Assembly (NCBI GenBank): GCA_001939145.1
Contig: LSRX01000679.1
Span: 270,578 to 334,577 of the forward strand
From: Symbiodinium microadriaticum
Lineage: Eukaryota > Sar > Dinophyceae > Suessiales > Symbiodiniaceae
DNA: 64,000 nucleotides
Reading direction: 5' to 3'
Position 1 is the stretch's first letter, and each line of letters opens with the position of its first letter. The notes below the pieces were generated by a model that saw only the letters and a program-made list of their open reading frames with translations, made no database searches and was not told the DNA's origin. Made by a program: the position numbers and the translations under genes. Positions 52,759 through 63,773 of this stretch are shown in pieces.

Positions 52759-54431
52759 TTAGGACGTTCTGAAAGTCCGATATCGTGGAAATATTGACAG
52801 AGAGCAGACAACACAGGCGCCATGTCTCAATGCACGGCAGACAGACGGAAGAGCAAGCCGGCCTGTGTTGCAGAGGTCGTCTACGATAAAGACGTGCTTT
52901 CCTTCAGGATCGCCTTCTGCAACCCGGACTACTCTCTTCTCTCCTTCGCGAACTTTGCTGCAGAAGAGGACCTGACAAGGGACCCGATTCCAGGTAATCA
53001 CAGTGCGCGGCGGAATGCAGACGGCCGAGGACGAGACAGGATAGCCAGCCTTTTCAAAGAATCCGCCGAAGCGCTTTTTGGCTCCCTCGTCTGGGAAGGC
53101 CACCGCAACAGCCTCCAAACCACTCTCTGAATGTCGTCCTCTCGTACCGTTTGCTGAACTAAGATCAAAGTCGCCAATGCAAACGTAGCATGTGACGAGC
53201 CTCGGTGCTGAATCCTTAGCCATGACGCTTCCGAAAAAGCAAGGAGAGGACACGCTGCCCGCTCTGCAATCGAGGGTCGTGTCTTCAGCAGGTTCAGCAG
53301 CAAAGGCATCGCGGAAAGCAGAACTGGAAGGATGCTGTCTTGAAAGTAAAACCTCGACGGGTGCTACACTCGCCAGCAACGAGGCTGGCAAACAGCACTG
53401 ATCACAGCCCCGACCTGATTTGCAGGGCGTGAATGTCGAAGATCAAGAAGCGAGCAGGTCCGCCGGGAGTCATGGGAACAGCTGAGATCATCCGAGAAAG
53501 TGTGGAGGCAGTGGCCACCTCCCCTTCTCGATCTACGCGCCTCAAATTTCAATGAACCCGTCCAAAAAGAGAGAGTCCTATAGCCCCAAAGACCTATCTT
53601 TCTTTTCCAATCGAAGTCGCTCCATGGTCCCCGTGGGGAAGAAAGGCAACAGCACCGTCAGGGACCTACAGCCATATCTTGGAATGGCATAGAGCAGCGA
53701 GAGCCTCGGATTGTGACGAGAAAGCTCGCAAAAAATACTGCCAAGTACTTTAGGGTTTAGGGTTTAGGGATCCTGTGCCAATCCTGATAGGGTTTTGGGG
53801 GGGTTCCTTATGATAGTTTTAGTATATTATACCCCCAAACCCTATTCTAATTATTAAGGCCCCTGAGACAAGCGGCTGGTCCAAGAGGATCTCTTTGCCT
53901 TAGGCGAAAGAATCAAGATCTTCTAAGCTCTGCATGGGGGTGGTGCCCTGTGGCCCTTGCGTCGCATGTTCAGGAGGAGCAGCACGTGGGCAGGCAGCAG
54001 TCTGTGAACCTCCTCGATGAAGATGTTGGGCATGCCAGACTCGAACTCACCTTGCTTTTCGTCCGAAGGTTCCGCACGAAAACAGCTTGCCTGTGCATCT
54101 GCTTTTTGAAAACCACTATTCTTCTTGCTGTCCGGCATGCGCCAGTCGACTTTCACCTGCCGGGCGAGAGATGCTACCGTACGGCACTGATACTGATGTA
54201 GATGTGTGCTGCCTGGCCTCAGAGTAAGACTGCGGCGCGAGCTTGATGAGCGCTTCCCTGGGTTGTTGGGGGACCCTCCCCCGTCTCCCCCTTGGCCTCA
54301 CACTGCAGACTGGCTCTTGCCCGAGCCATGCAGCAAAGGCGCTTGATATGATTCATGGAGGGATGCGAGACGATGATGTACTTGTTGCTAGGCCGCGACT
54401 CAGACAAGGCAGCCTTCGCTAAGAAGACCAT
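52759..54431 (-). CDS. Ribose-phosphate pyrophosphokinase, plant PRS3/4-like, C-terminus short
   Basis: Exons: 54300-54431 (KYIIVSHPSMNHIKRL), 54141-54156 (a 16-nt micro-exon), 53966-54050 (GEFESGMPNIFIEEVHRL), 53613-53704 (LYAIPRYG to VLLPFFPTGTMERL), 53415-53532 (REGEVATASTLSRMISAVPM, then FDIHALQIR), 53268-53352 (FYFQDSILPVLLSAMPLLL), 53038-53112 (AVAVAFPDEGAKKRFGGFF) and from 52971 (VLFCSKVREGEKRVVRVAEG, then PRPP loop VFIVDDLCNTG). Frame is kept through all joins. These are the blocks of class II PRPP synthases, which make PRPP from ribose 5-phosphate and ATP for nucleotide and histidine synthesis. Introns: GA, GC, GC, GA, GT, GC, GT. After HGACVVCSLSIFP the frame stops; family members have about 60 more residues. 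Truncation or a missed exon. Confidence 0.88.
53783..53860. mobile_element. Hairpin element inside a PRPP-synthase intron
   Basis: ATAGGGTTTTGGGGG and CCCCCAAACCCTAT are inverted around an AT-rich centre, inside intron 53705-53965. A TTTAGGG pair stands beside it at 53751-53768. Confidence 0.65.
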
Positions 54432-54544
54432 GCACTGCACCAGCTGCAAGGCCAAGCTGAAGACCCTGCCTCGATTTGACTGACCACCATCTCGCGAAGG
54501 TCGGCATCCTCCTGAGGGGCACGCTGTTGCGTTCGCTTCGTTCT

Positions 54545-54596
54545 AGCGTTAGAATGAATATATATAGATATATATAAATATATATATATATATACA
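54545..54596. repeat. (TA)n microsatellite
   Basis: About 50 bp of TATA words. Confidence 0.85.
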
Positions 54597-54849
54597 GACC
54601 GGCCTCAAGCGGTCGCTTCCTGGAGCTTGTTCCCGAGGCCATGGCCGCACACTTGGCTAGAATTCCGGTGCGGGTCCGGAGCACACTGGGCTGATCTGCT
54701 TCTTGTCCTCTTGCTATTGGACAGCTACCTTCGTGGTTTCTATGAGGAAAGCTGCATAGTGCCAAAAACACACAGCTCAACATGACAGGATGCATGATGT
54801 CTGCAGCGAAGCCAGAAAATCCACTGCAAGCCATGCACGACGGTGGCCT

Positions 54850-55025
54850 ACGCTCTGAAATCTCAGGGCCCCAAACACGAGATCTCTTCGGATCCGTCCT
54901 GGCAGCCTCAAATTCGGAGCTTTGCGGACTGCAGAGCATCAACTTCTCGTAGGCGGCCTGAAGCGACCGCTCTCCCCCCCCCATGGCTTGGAGGTCGAGG
55001 CGAGGGAATGGGGGCAGGAGGAAGA
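54850..55025 (-). CDS. Uncharacterised exon upstream of the PRPP synthase
   Basis: ERSLQAAYEKLMLCSPQSSE then FEAARTDPKRSRVWGPE in one frame. It could be a 5' exon of the PRPP-synthase gene or the 3' end of another. No family recognised. Confidence 0.4.
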
Positions 55026-55034
55026 ACAAATTTA

Positions 55035-55200
55035 ATGGCAGCAGCAGCTGCTGCTGCTGCTGCTGCTGCTGCCGCCGCTGCTGCTGTTGCTGGTGCTGGT
55101 GCTGGTGTTGCTGGTGCTGGTGCTGCTGGTGGTGGTGCGGGTGCTGGTGCTAAAACCCCGACGCTGGCGCTGGTGCGATGCTGGTGCTGGTGATGGTGCT
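55035..55200. repeat. (GCT)n / (GGT)n microsatellite
   Basis: Trinucleotide repeat; poly-Ala/Val/Ser frames are spurious. Confidence 0.9.
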
Positions 55201-55670
55201 AGTGGTGGCGGCGACACGGCGACAACATTGATGATAATGGTGATGACGGTGAAGGTGAGAAAGACGATTCATGGTAACGACGATGTAATCGGTCTTGAGG
55301 AGGATCGAGGAGGAGGACGAGGAGGATCGAGAAGGAGGGGAGGAGGAGGAGGAAAGGGACAATGATAAGACTGAGACTCAGACCCGATCATTCTAATCAG
55401 AACAGCGCGTAAGCTCAATATCAGAATAGCAGTAGTAGTGCTGGTAGTGGAAGCAATAGCAGCAGCAACTTTAGTAATAGCCATCGCCGTCATCGCATTC
55501 GCCGCCGTCCCCGTGCTCCTCCTCGTCGCCAATACTTGTAGCAGTAGCAGCAGCAGTTGTTGTTGTCGTTGTTGTTGTTGCTGTTATTCTTATTGTTGTT
55601 CTTACTTCTTCAGCTTCTATGTTGTTGTTGGTTCGGATACTCATAGTGATACCCATCATGCCGGCTGGTG
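55200..55670. other. Low-complexity trinucleotide-rich DNA
   Basis: GAT, GAG and TTG-rich words; open frames are Thr/Ser/Val-rich artefacts. Confidence 0.6.
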
Positions 55671-55789
55671 AATGAAAGGACGATACGAGCAACAGCCGCA
55701 ATGCGTAATGATACCTATCTCATGAAAGACAGCAGCAAAGATAGCAAGTACAACTACGACATCAAGCACAGCCACAATCACATGGCGTC

Positions 55790-56296
55790 TTGGGAAAGAG
55801 CCTCAGATGCTGCAGCTCGGGGATTGAAGTGGCTCGCAACCTGTCCAACATCCGTCGGCCAATCCACGAAAGAATCCACGAGTATGGGAGTCGTATGGCT
55901 GCCAACACAACCGGCCGCAACAAACTGCTGCAGAATTCAGCTCTGAGGCACCTTGTTGTGTATCCTCCAGTGAAGTGCGAATCGACGCATTTCCTGCAAA
56001 GATGGTTGCGAATCAGCGGGATGCTGGCTGCCCTCTTCGCCGCTCGTGTCGCGGCCAGGTTCAGACTTCGGCGGGAGCTGTCCATGGAACTCACCACGCT
56101 GCACCTCCGGAACCGCAAAACGCCGCCGCTCGCGGACGCCGTCGTAGCGAAAAGCCTTCGGAATGGGAAACCTGGGGGTACAGCGTCATGGTTCGGCCTT
56201 CGACAACGACTCAGCATCACACTGGCTGCAACAAAGCAACTCCAGATTCTCGGTGTCACTGCTGTAGACCTGAAGCCAACCAGAATTGACTACTAA
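55790..56296 (+). CDS. Open stretch of uncertain strand
   Basis: 168 open codons on plus (RRPIHERIHEYGSRMAANTT, HFLQRWLRISGMLAALFAAR) and 165 on minus. Neither has a recognisable domain. Given the all-minus arrangement, a plus-strand gene would be exceptional, so this may be chance. Confidence 0.25.
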   Translation: MGKSLRCCSSGIEVARNLSNIRRPIHERIHEYGSRMAANTTGRNKLLQNSALRHLVVYPPVKCESTHFLQRWLRISGMLAALFAARVAARFRLRRELSMELTTLHLRNRKTPPLADAVVAKSLRNGKPGGTASWFGLRQRLSITLAATKQLQILGVTAVDLKPTRIDY

Positions 56297-56626
56297 TTGA
56301 CGAGGCATGCAATGATAATTAAGTAGATTGATCAGAGAGCAAACTTGCGCGCCCTCCATTGCGTGTAAAGCTTATCATTCACAGCTAGCCTAGGTTTGAG
56401 ATAAGATTGAAGCGCCGACGATGGTTGCTTCTGCCCACGGGTTTGGACTGAAAGTGCAGATGACACCAAAGGACGCATTGAAAGCAAGCGACTGCAAACC
56501 CAAGTAGAAAATACGAGGTCCGACTACGAGATCTAAGCAATGATTGACATGACATCAGACTCAGATGTGCTGGCCCCCACAGAAGCGAGACTCCCAGACT
56601 GCAAATCTTGGCTCTTCTGCCTCTGC

Positions 56627-56730
56627 TTATGGAGCTGAAACGGCTGAGGGCCCGACGCGAAGAAGACGGATGCCATCGATGCTCTTCAGGGCAGCTCGAC
56701 ACATGGGACAATTCCGCCGTCCTGACGCTC
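56627..56730 (-). CDS. RING-type zinc finger, C-terminal exon
   Basis: After a GCGTCAG acceptor the frame reads RRNCPMCRAALKSIDGIRLL and ends at a TAA (56627-56629). C-P-x-C-R is the last Cys pair of RING domains, which serve as E3 ubiquitin ligases. Upstream zinc ligands were not located, so the domain call rests on this end only. The exon at 56885-56990 may be of the same gene. Confidence 0.5.
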
Positions 56731-56884
56731 AGTACCCCTCTTGTGACATCAGCCTCGTGCGACTAGCTCGGGTACAGCTGCCGGCCTCCAACTGAAGCCT
56801 TCAACGCTTGCATCAGGCCTGAAGAAACAGGGAGCGCTGTGCTTGAGCGGAGTCCTAGCTCTCACTCCAGAAACATTCAACGGC

Positions 56885-56990
56885 TGACAATGCTGGAACA
56901 AGAAGTGATTCAGCAAGCATGCGATTTTGGACTTCTTGCTGCGGGTGGGTGTAGCGCCATTGGCTGTAGCTCGCCAGCATGCGCATCAAT
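56885..56990 (-). CDS. Exon upstream of the RING tail
   Basis: MRMLASYSQWRYTHPQQEV then NRMLAESLLVPALS, about 34 codons of good coding character. Function unknown. Confidence 0.45.
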
Positions 56991-56999
56991 GGGTAAATC

Positions 57000-58087
57000 G
57001 AAGCTCCTGTACACTTGAGCTCAAGCGAGCGCCCTTAACGGCGTCCTCTCAAAGGACGGCGAAGGCTTGCCGGGACAAACAGACGCCTCTGTGCTCCTGA
57101 ACAGTGCAGACTACAATGCGCTGCCTACAGATCCTGTGACTTTCGGGAATCTCTCGTGCGCATCACTGATTCAGCCCCGACTCCGTGGAAACTGTATGCT
57201 GCACGACATAGCCCACAAGAACACAGTAGTGATGTCGATTGATGTCGGCAACGCACTTGAAGATGAGCGATCACACATGTATAGCAAAATATGAGCTTCA
57301 TTCTAGACGGCATGGTAGGGTGGCAAGGCTGTTCGAGAAAGGGCCGACAGCGTTGAGAAACCCGGATCCAAGTCACAGGTCAGAAACTGATCTTGCAGGG
57401 TAGGCAACAAAAGCACATTAAGAACCATTACAAAGTCAACGTTCTTGAGAAAACATTCGGTGGCCGAAAACAAATCAAGAAAACGATAACAACAGTAGTC
57501 GTCAACGTCGTCATGGTAGTCGTTGTGGTAGTAGTAGCAGTAGACTACACGAACAACCACATACAAGGATTAAGAGCAAGAACTCACAGAGCAATAACAA
57601 CGGTAACAACACTAAATGACTAATCTCTTCCCCGCCATAGTAAACAGGGGTGGGCTCCACAACCCCATTAGAGACTCGGAAAGTGGTTGTTATTATCACT
57701 GGTAGGCTTATCTCGATTGTCATTTTTGAGTAATTAATTGCAATAGTGATTAATCAGCGAGAATAATGATGGTAATAGTAAGAGCAATCATTGGCAATAA
57801 CTGAAACGAGTGAGGAAAGGGAGGGATGGTTGCTTGGGGGTTTTAGGGGTTTAGGGTTTAGGGATTTAGTGGTTTAGGGGTTTAGGGCTTAGCGTCAGGC
57901 GCCTTCTATTCTTCAAGGGTCTCTTGGAGTCCTGCAACCCTCCTCCTAATTCAGAATAGGTTTTAAACGGCGGGGATGATTTCTTATTCGCCCCAACGTG
58001 TGCTATTAAATAGGAATAGGCGTGTTTCACAAAAGGGGGCATGGATTAACGATAACTCCACTCCCTTTCAGGAAGCAGGAATGAATA

Positions 58088-58123
<36 letters not shown>

Positions 58124-58195
58124 CATACATGTACATATTTATAACATCTATTTGTGCATGTCATATACACAGACAAAACATATGTGTGTATATAC

Positions 58196-58226
<31 letters not shown>

Positions 58227-58800
58227 CGTACATGGCTTCAACCGAGAGCCTTCTAGGAAATAACGCTTCCCTGCTCTGCGGCGTCAATGCCGCTACGAGG
58301 ACCCTCAGCGGCCCGGCCGCGGCACATCCTCGTCCTGAAAGGATTCACGGCTACGGCTTGGCCCCTTTGTTGGTTGTAGCAGAGGTTGGTTCAGATAATA
58401 ATAACAACAATAATAATAATCATAATAGTAATAATAACAATAATCATAATAAACAATAACAATAATAATAATCATAATAGTAGTAATAATCATAATCATA
58501 ATAAAAATAACAATACGAATAGGTCTAGGACTTGGGATTTCGGATTGGGTTGGGGTTGCAGGGTTTGGGGCTTCTCATTAACGGTGGAGAAAGCTCAGGG
58601 ATATCTTTTAGCATCGGGCCCCCGCGTCCGAAGACCACGGGGCTTAGGGCTGTCAGCATGAAATAACAATAATACTAATAATATTCATAATAATAACGAT
58701 AATAATAATAATAAAATATTAATAATACTAATAATAACCATAATAATAACGATAATAATAATAATACCAATAATAATAATAGTAATAATAATAATGTCGC
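57000..58800. other. Mostly non-coding interval
   Basis: GTT/GTA-rich DNA (57480-57620), TTTAGGG array (57838-57890), (TA)n (58087-58230) and (AAT)n runs (58395-58510, 58660-58797). A minus stretch near 58600 (MLKDIPELSPPLMRSP, then a stop) could be the last NFU1 exon but the join was not established. Confidence 0.5.
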
Positions 58801-58805
58801 ACCGA

Positions 58806-60238
58806 GCTCCTGGCAAGTTCTTCACGCCTTCTTGCAGCGTCGCATGGGACTGGGAGCAGCCCGAGCAGGAGCCCACCATCTTCAGGTACAGGGTGCTGTC
58901 TGCATGGTCGAAGCCTCAAAAAAAAAGAAAAGGAAAAGGCCATAGCCCCCCTTGCTTTGCTCTGGGTGTTGGTCTAATTCGAGCGAGTTTCGCACAAATT
59001 CGATGTCGCCGCCGTCTTGCTGAACAAAAGGCCTCACCCTCTCCTGCCCAAAAGGCAGCTTTGCGACTCCGCGCGCGTCTCTCTTTTCGCCGCTCTGGGG
59101 AACTCTCCTCAAGCAGCTCCAGGATCTCGGCTTCGATGCTGCCCTCTGGGAAGTCCTCACGAAAACGAGAGGCGAGGGATGAATTGGGGTGGGGTTTAGG
59201 GAAAAAGGGGGGAAACGCCCCTGACCTGGGGATCCGTGGACTCCACGGCAGACTCCTCGATCACTGTATGCCCGGCCTGCAAAGGAGGCAAACTGGTGAG
59301 CTCCAGCAGAGACCAAACCCCACCTCGTAGAATTTGCTGATCTCCCCCTCCACGACATCCTGTCGACTCGATCTTCAACGCCTCTTTTGGCACAGGAGCC
59401 GATGTATTCCGCCTGGAGATCCTCCCACTCTGCTAGAGTTGATTTCGTCACGGTGACGTGCTCCGCGGCAAGAAGCACCTGGCCATATCACACATGAAGG
59501 TGAGCGCAGGATCAGACATGAAAGGCAAATGCTGGCAAGATGGAGCTCAACTTCTACACACCCCACGCAATCTCAGCCGAGATACAGCCACCGACAACTT
59601 GACAGGATGCTTCTCTGCAGGCGAGCGACTTCCCGCACGCCATCCAACTCAAGCAAGGACTTCGCGAGAGGAGACTGGATAGCCTGACGGCAAGAAGAGT
59701 TTTCGTCGACTGGCATGAATAGATGCATCAAGATGCAGGAGGGTATGTGCAGGACCAACAATCGCGCTGGTTAATATCGAAGCCAACACATCCCATGAGT
59801 GTGCCTGTGTGCAAAAGACCCCTGCAGTTTACAGCACACGCCTCATGAGGACTGCGAAAGAGCATGGTCCTGCGCTGCGAGTGACAGGATACCATTCAGG
59901 CTGTGCACAGGTTGCAGCTTCACAGCCGGTCTTTGTCCCACGTCCAAGAACTTCACCTCCTTCTAAGACGAATTTCATGGACTTCGGATTTGGCGTCGCC
60001 TTCCGACAATTCGCGGCACAGACACACAGCGGAAGAATGCTGCCAATGCAGGGCCTCGACCAGCACAGAAACCGGGCGGCAAAGCGCCAGGTGCCTGGGA
60101 AGTTCAAAATTCACTCTGCTCCCCTCCCGCGGCACACTGCCAAAAAAAGCGACAGCGAGCCGAGTGGCATAGGTCCTAGGTTCCTATGTTTCACTGAGGC
60201 ACGGGCAATTTGGGAAATGCTCGTCGAAATGCTGACAT
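58806..60238 (-). CDS. NFU1: NFU1-type iron-sulphur cluster scaffold, mitochondrial
   Basis: Nine exons: 60195-60238 (MSAFRRAFPKLPVP, presequence), 59922-60039 (ATPNPKSMKFVLEGGEVLG), 59630-59683 (AIQSPLAKSLLELDGVRE), 59413-59478 (VLLAAEHVTVTKSTLAEWED), 59324-59359 (DVVEGEISKFYE), 59226-59276 (AGHTVIEESAVESTDPQ), 59108-59155 (DFPEGSIEAEILELLE), 58992-59043 (ERVRPFVQQDGGDIEFV) and 58914 down to about 58806 (TLYLKMVGSCSGCSQSHATL). The C-x2-C in GSCSGC holds the cluster. The Nfu N-terminal domain and the NifU-like domain are both complete in order. NFU1 delivers [4Fe-4S] clusters to mitochondrial enzymes such as lipoate synthase. Donors: 4 GT, 1 GC, 3 GA; introns of 47-238 bp. The final residues after EGVKNL lie beyond an (ATT)n tract and are not placed. 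Confidence 0.9.
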
Positions 60239-60764
60239 GACGCTGTTGGTGAGGCAATGACTTGCGAATTTCCCAAATCTGCTGAAGCATTGTCTGGCTT
60301 AGGCTTAGCGGAGACGTGGCTGGCTTCTTATGTGGACAAGCAGCAACTTGAACCAATGATGGCAAGAGAGCGGGTGCTGAAGTCTTGGTCTGTTCGATCA
60401 ACCAAGTAACTCAGAGAAGACCAGCAAGCTCAGAGGACAGAGTCCTGACAGTGCCAGAAACTGGGATCAAGACAGTGGCGATGAAAGACGTGTCCACAAA
60501 ATGTGATGGCATTGCAACCTGCACGATGCGCTTCCCCATCGCAAGGGGACAGGATAGGACACAAGTGAGAGAGTCTTAAAAATCAGGGCTATCTTGTTTA
60601 GGGGTCCGATTCACAAGGATGAACTATTTAGGGATTCTTTGGGGGACCTTCATGTTGTGAAACTCGCACGTGAGTCCCCCACCTTCCCCCCAGCAAATGG
60701 CACACTTCTCGTCCTGCAACGTCAAGAACCCGCAAGAACTCACAGCAGAAGAACTGTCTAGCTG

Positions 60765-61170
60765 TTTCTACATGTCCACACCCCCTGCAAGAGTCGAAAC
60801 AACAAATGCATCGAACAGCTCCTGCGCTTGGGTCTCGAACAAATCCTCGAGGCGTTCAGTCGAAAGCTCTGTGATGGCCTCAGCTGATCGCAACATCTGC
60901 TGACTCGTGACATCGTGATGCTCTCCCTCCCCAACAGGACACCCCCAAATATAATACAAAAAACATAACATAATGTAACATAATATAACATAAGATAATG
61001 TAACATAATATAACATAACATAACATAATATAATTTATCATAATATAATCAGCATCGATGCACCTCCGCCGCCACATCCACCGCCCGGTTGCTGTTGGCA
61101 GCGTAGAGGATGCAAGCCTTCGCCTAGCTTGAAATGGCGTTGCCAAAGATCCCGCAGTGACTGCTCGGCG
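60765..61170 (-). CDS. Uncharacterised exons, helical
   Basis: 61060-61160: EQSLRDLWQRHFKLGEGLHP, then a Gly-rich end. 60775-60925: VTSQQMLRSAEAITELSTER then LEDLFETQAQELFDAFVVST, an amphipathic helix pair. An AT-rich (CATAA)n tract (60955-61050) separates them as intron. No family recognised. Confidence 0.55.
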
Positions 61171-61177
61171 CACATTT

Positions 61178-61471
61178 TTAGGGTTTAGGGTTTAGGGATG
61201 CATCATATCTGCCTTCCCTGTTGCCTTTCGGCTCTCTGCGGAAAACTTGCACACTTAGGACAGCACTGAACTCTGCGCATTGTGACTGGCAAAGGTGAGG
61301 GCAACCACAGCAGCAGTCCTGAATCAGATCTGCAGACCAGCGCAACAGCATGTTGCATGGCGTATGCACCGCAATGAGCAGCGAATGTGTAGTCTGGTTC
61401 ACTATTGACAAGAACACTGTACACTTTCCTCTATCTGCGGCAACTCTGAAAAAAGCTGCTGCTACTATCAC
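61178..61471 (-). CDS. Possible exon, unknown
   Basis: Two minus frames are open, one with FLSIVNQTTHSLLIAVHTPC, the other with NSEPDYTFAAHCGAYAMQHA. One may be coding. The left end carries TTTAGGG repeat. Confidence 0.3.
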   Translation of the reverse strand: MIVAAAFFRVAADRGKCTVFLSIVNQTTHSLLIAVHTPCNMLLRWSADLIQDCCCGCPHLCQSQCAEFSAVLSVQVFRREPKGNREGRYDASLNPKP

Positions 61472-61499
61472 GGCTTCTAATTCGCTGCCGTTCAGTACT

Positions 61500-61703
61500 C
61501 CGACTGCGACTTGGACTACGATTTCGACTACAACTACTACTGCGTCCTGCTACTGCTGCTGCTGCTACTGCTGCTGCTGCTGCTACTGTGACTGCGACTG
61601 CGACTGCCACTGCGACTCCGACCACCACTACTTCTGCTGCTGCTACTAGTACTAGTACTAGTACTAGTACTAGTACTAGTACTAGTACTAGTACTAGTAC
61701 TAG

Positions 61704-61747
<44 letters not shown>

Positions 61748-61748
61748 G

Positions 61749-61784
<36 letters not shown>

Positions 61785-61850
61785 CACTACCACTACCACT
61801 ACCACTACCACTACCACTACCACTACCACTAATTACCACTACTACTACTT
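61500..61850. repeat. (CTA)n, (CTG)n, (CCA)n trinucleotide microsatellite
   Basis: About 350 bp, with an internal (ACTAGT)n block at 61648-61705. Poly-Thr/Val/Ser frames are spurious. Confidence 0.95.
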
Positions 61851-62044
61851 CTTACTGCTGGGAGCTGCTGGGAGCTGCTCCTGCAATCACAGCTGTCGTG
61901 ACTCATGACTACTATGCTGAAGGGCAGCCTCGTCTTTCCAGTCCCCGGTGGACCGTGAACCAGGGTCACCGGCCTCGGCATCGAGGCCCCGACGCAGCTT
62001 TCGCGAATGGCAAAGAAGGAGAAACGCAGCTGCGCTGTCGGAAT

Positions 62045-62350
62045 CTAGCCGCGACCACCAACATCAGCTAAGAACACAGGGGAGAAGGAGTGCAACCATG
62101 ACCTAAAACCACGGTATTCGGACAACCCCAGTCCTTCCGTCACCTTGCTAGCAAGAAGCGGCCTCTCAGAGCCTGGGATCCGAGCGATGACAGCGCTGAC
62201 CGAACAGCCTGGCTTCGAGCAGAAATCACGATGGGCGTTACTTTCGTCACGTGAGTCGATTGTACCTGTGAGATTCCCTACCTCGAGCTGTGAGTCGTTG
62301 AGCTGATAATGCGAAAGGTCCTGTGAGCTTCCAGCTGGTAGCGGATGCAC
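62045..62350 (-). CDS. Uncharacterised exon, about 95 aa
   Basis: SHYQLNDSQLEVGNLTGTID, then FCSKPGCSVSAVIARIPGSE, then VTEGLGLSEYRGFRSWLHSF, ending at a stop after FLADVGGRG. Good coding composition; no family recognised. Confidence 0.5.
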   Translation of the reverse strand: MHPLPAGSSQDLSHYQLNDSQLEVGNLTGTIDSRDESNAHRDFCSKPGCSVSAVIARIPGSERPLLASKVTEGLGLSEYRGFRSWLHSFSPVFLADVGGRG

Positions 62351-63660
62351 AGGATCTCAAGTCAGCAAAGTCAGTCCCGAAGGAAGCTGTTGGAGTCGCG
62401 CATGGGGTCTGACACGGGTCTCTCTACACCACCATACCTCAGAATGCCCCACGAGTCCACGGACCCAACATCACACCACCAGCTCGCTCCCAGACGCTTA
62501 GCCCTGCACAAGATGAGGTTTTGGATCAGCGGTGCCTGGGGCACTTCTCAGCAAGGGCACAGGACAATGCCACCTTTACAACTCGATCGGTTCAGGCCGC
62601 GAGCGCTCTGGGGCAGCTCTGCCAGCGCGGTCCCCTGTCAGATACTCTCTCTAGACTTGTTCAAGCTGCCACAGAGACTGTGGAGTTGGTGTGTAAGCTG
62701 CTGGCTTGATAGTGGTATGTCTCCGGGAGCCAGAGCAATTCCACTGCGAAGCCTTCAAGTTTAGCACAACACCCGCAGAGAGCTTGTTGACTCAGCACCA
62801 ATGCATGATTGGTTCGTGACATAGGTAACCCTGGACCCATCAATATGTGTTCTGTGGAACAGACTGCATGTGTTCGTCAGATCTCCAGAGCAAACCCAGG
62901 CAAACAGCACGAAGTCACAAAATCAACGAGCCATGTGAGAAGCCTTGTTCGACATGTTCGCGCGTCTTCGTCCGTCAGAAACCAATCAGCCGGAACATTG
63001 TCCAAACCACTCTGCTACCTGGAGATACGGCCTGTGAAACGTGCACTGTGGCACAGTCTATATACATGTGTTGCACCACAGCCTTCGTCTACTGAAGCGA
63101 CGAAGACTCGCGTGCAACGCTGCCTCCAGGGCTGTTGGCCTTGCGGCTGCTCCTAACAGCACTCCAGGCAAAATTTAGAGAACAGGGTGCACGATGTAGG
63201 TGACAAGCATGATCTTTTGCCAAAATACATGCGATAAACTTTGAGAGCAATCACCATACTCCGTGCTTTTAAATGTGGCTGTACTTTCAACATGATGAGG
63301 CACGTCTGGGACCCCTCCTGAGAACGATATTCGACAAATCTGTTTCTCAGCTCCACAGCAATGACCAGGAAGAAACCGCATTCTCAGGGACAAGAAGACT
63401 TCCCTGCTTGGTTGGCACGAGGGCTAACTTCTGCCGGCTATTGTGCCCCAAGCTGCGCTACCTTATGTACTGCAGGTGAGACCAATGGCAGCTACCGGGC
63501 ATCTGTAAGTTCAAACTCCTGCTGCCCCATCAGGGGGACTGATTCAAATTGGACGTCAAAAAAATTTCAGCCCCATGATGAATCGGCAAGTGTGGTGGAC
63601 CTCCGCATCACTGTAGCCGCCTTCTCTCAACCTGACATGAAGCAAGCTTCGAAGATCCGG
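62351..63660. other. Interval without a supported gene
   Basis: A plus frame at 62521-62709 (ALGQLCQRGPLSDTLSRLVQ) is protein-like over about 45 codons and could be a remnant. The other frames are not convincing. Confidence 0.35.
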
Positions 63661-63671
63661 GAACCTCTCCA

Positions 63672-63773
63672 GAGAGCCCAATACCCCTTAAGTAAGGAAT
63701 ATACCTTAAACTATAGGGGCCTTAATATTATGATTTAAGGTATATTCCTTAAGTACGGGGTTTTTTGGCTCTC
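63672..63773. mobile_element. MITE-like hairpin, type C
   Basis: Nearly perfect palindrome of about 100 bp: GAGAGCCCAATACCCCTTAA and ATACCTTAAA at left, complemented at right. It shares the AAGGAATATACC word with the type A elements. Confidence 0.88.

Noticed and set aside
3185..62000. Possible CRISPR-like or regulatory arrays among the short repeats
   Set aside because: Repeats are simple tandem or inverted elements without unique spacers; the DNA is clearly eukaryotic.
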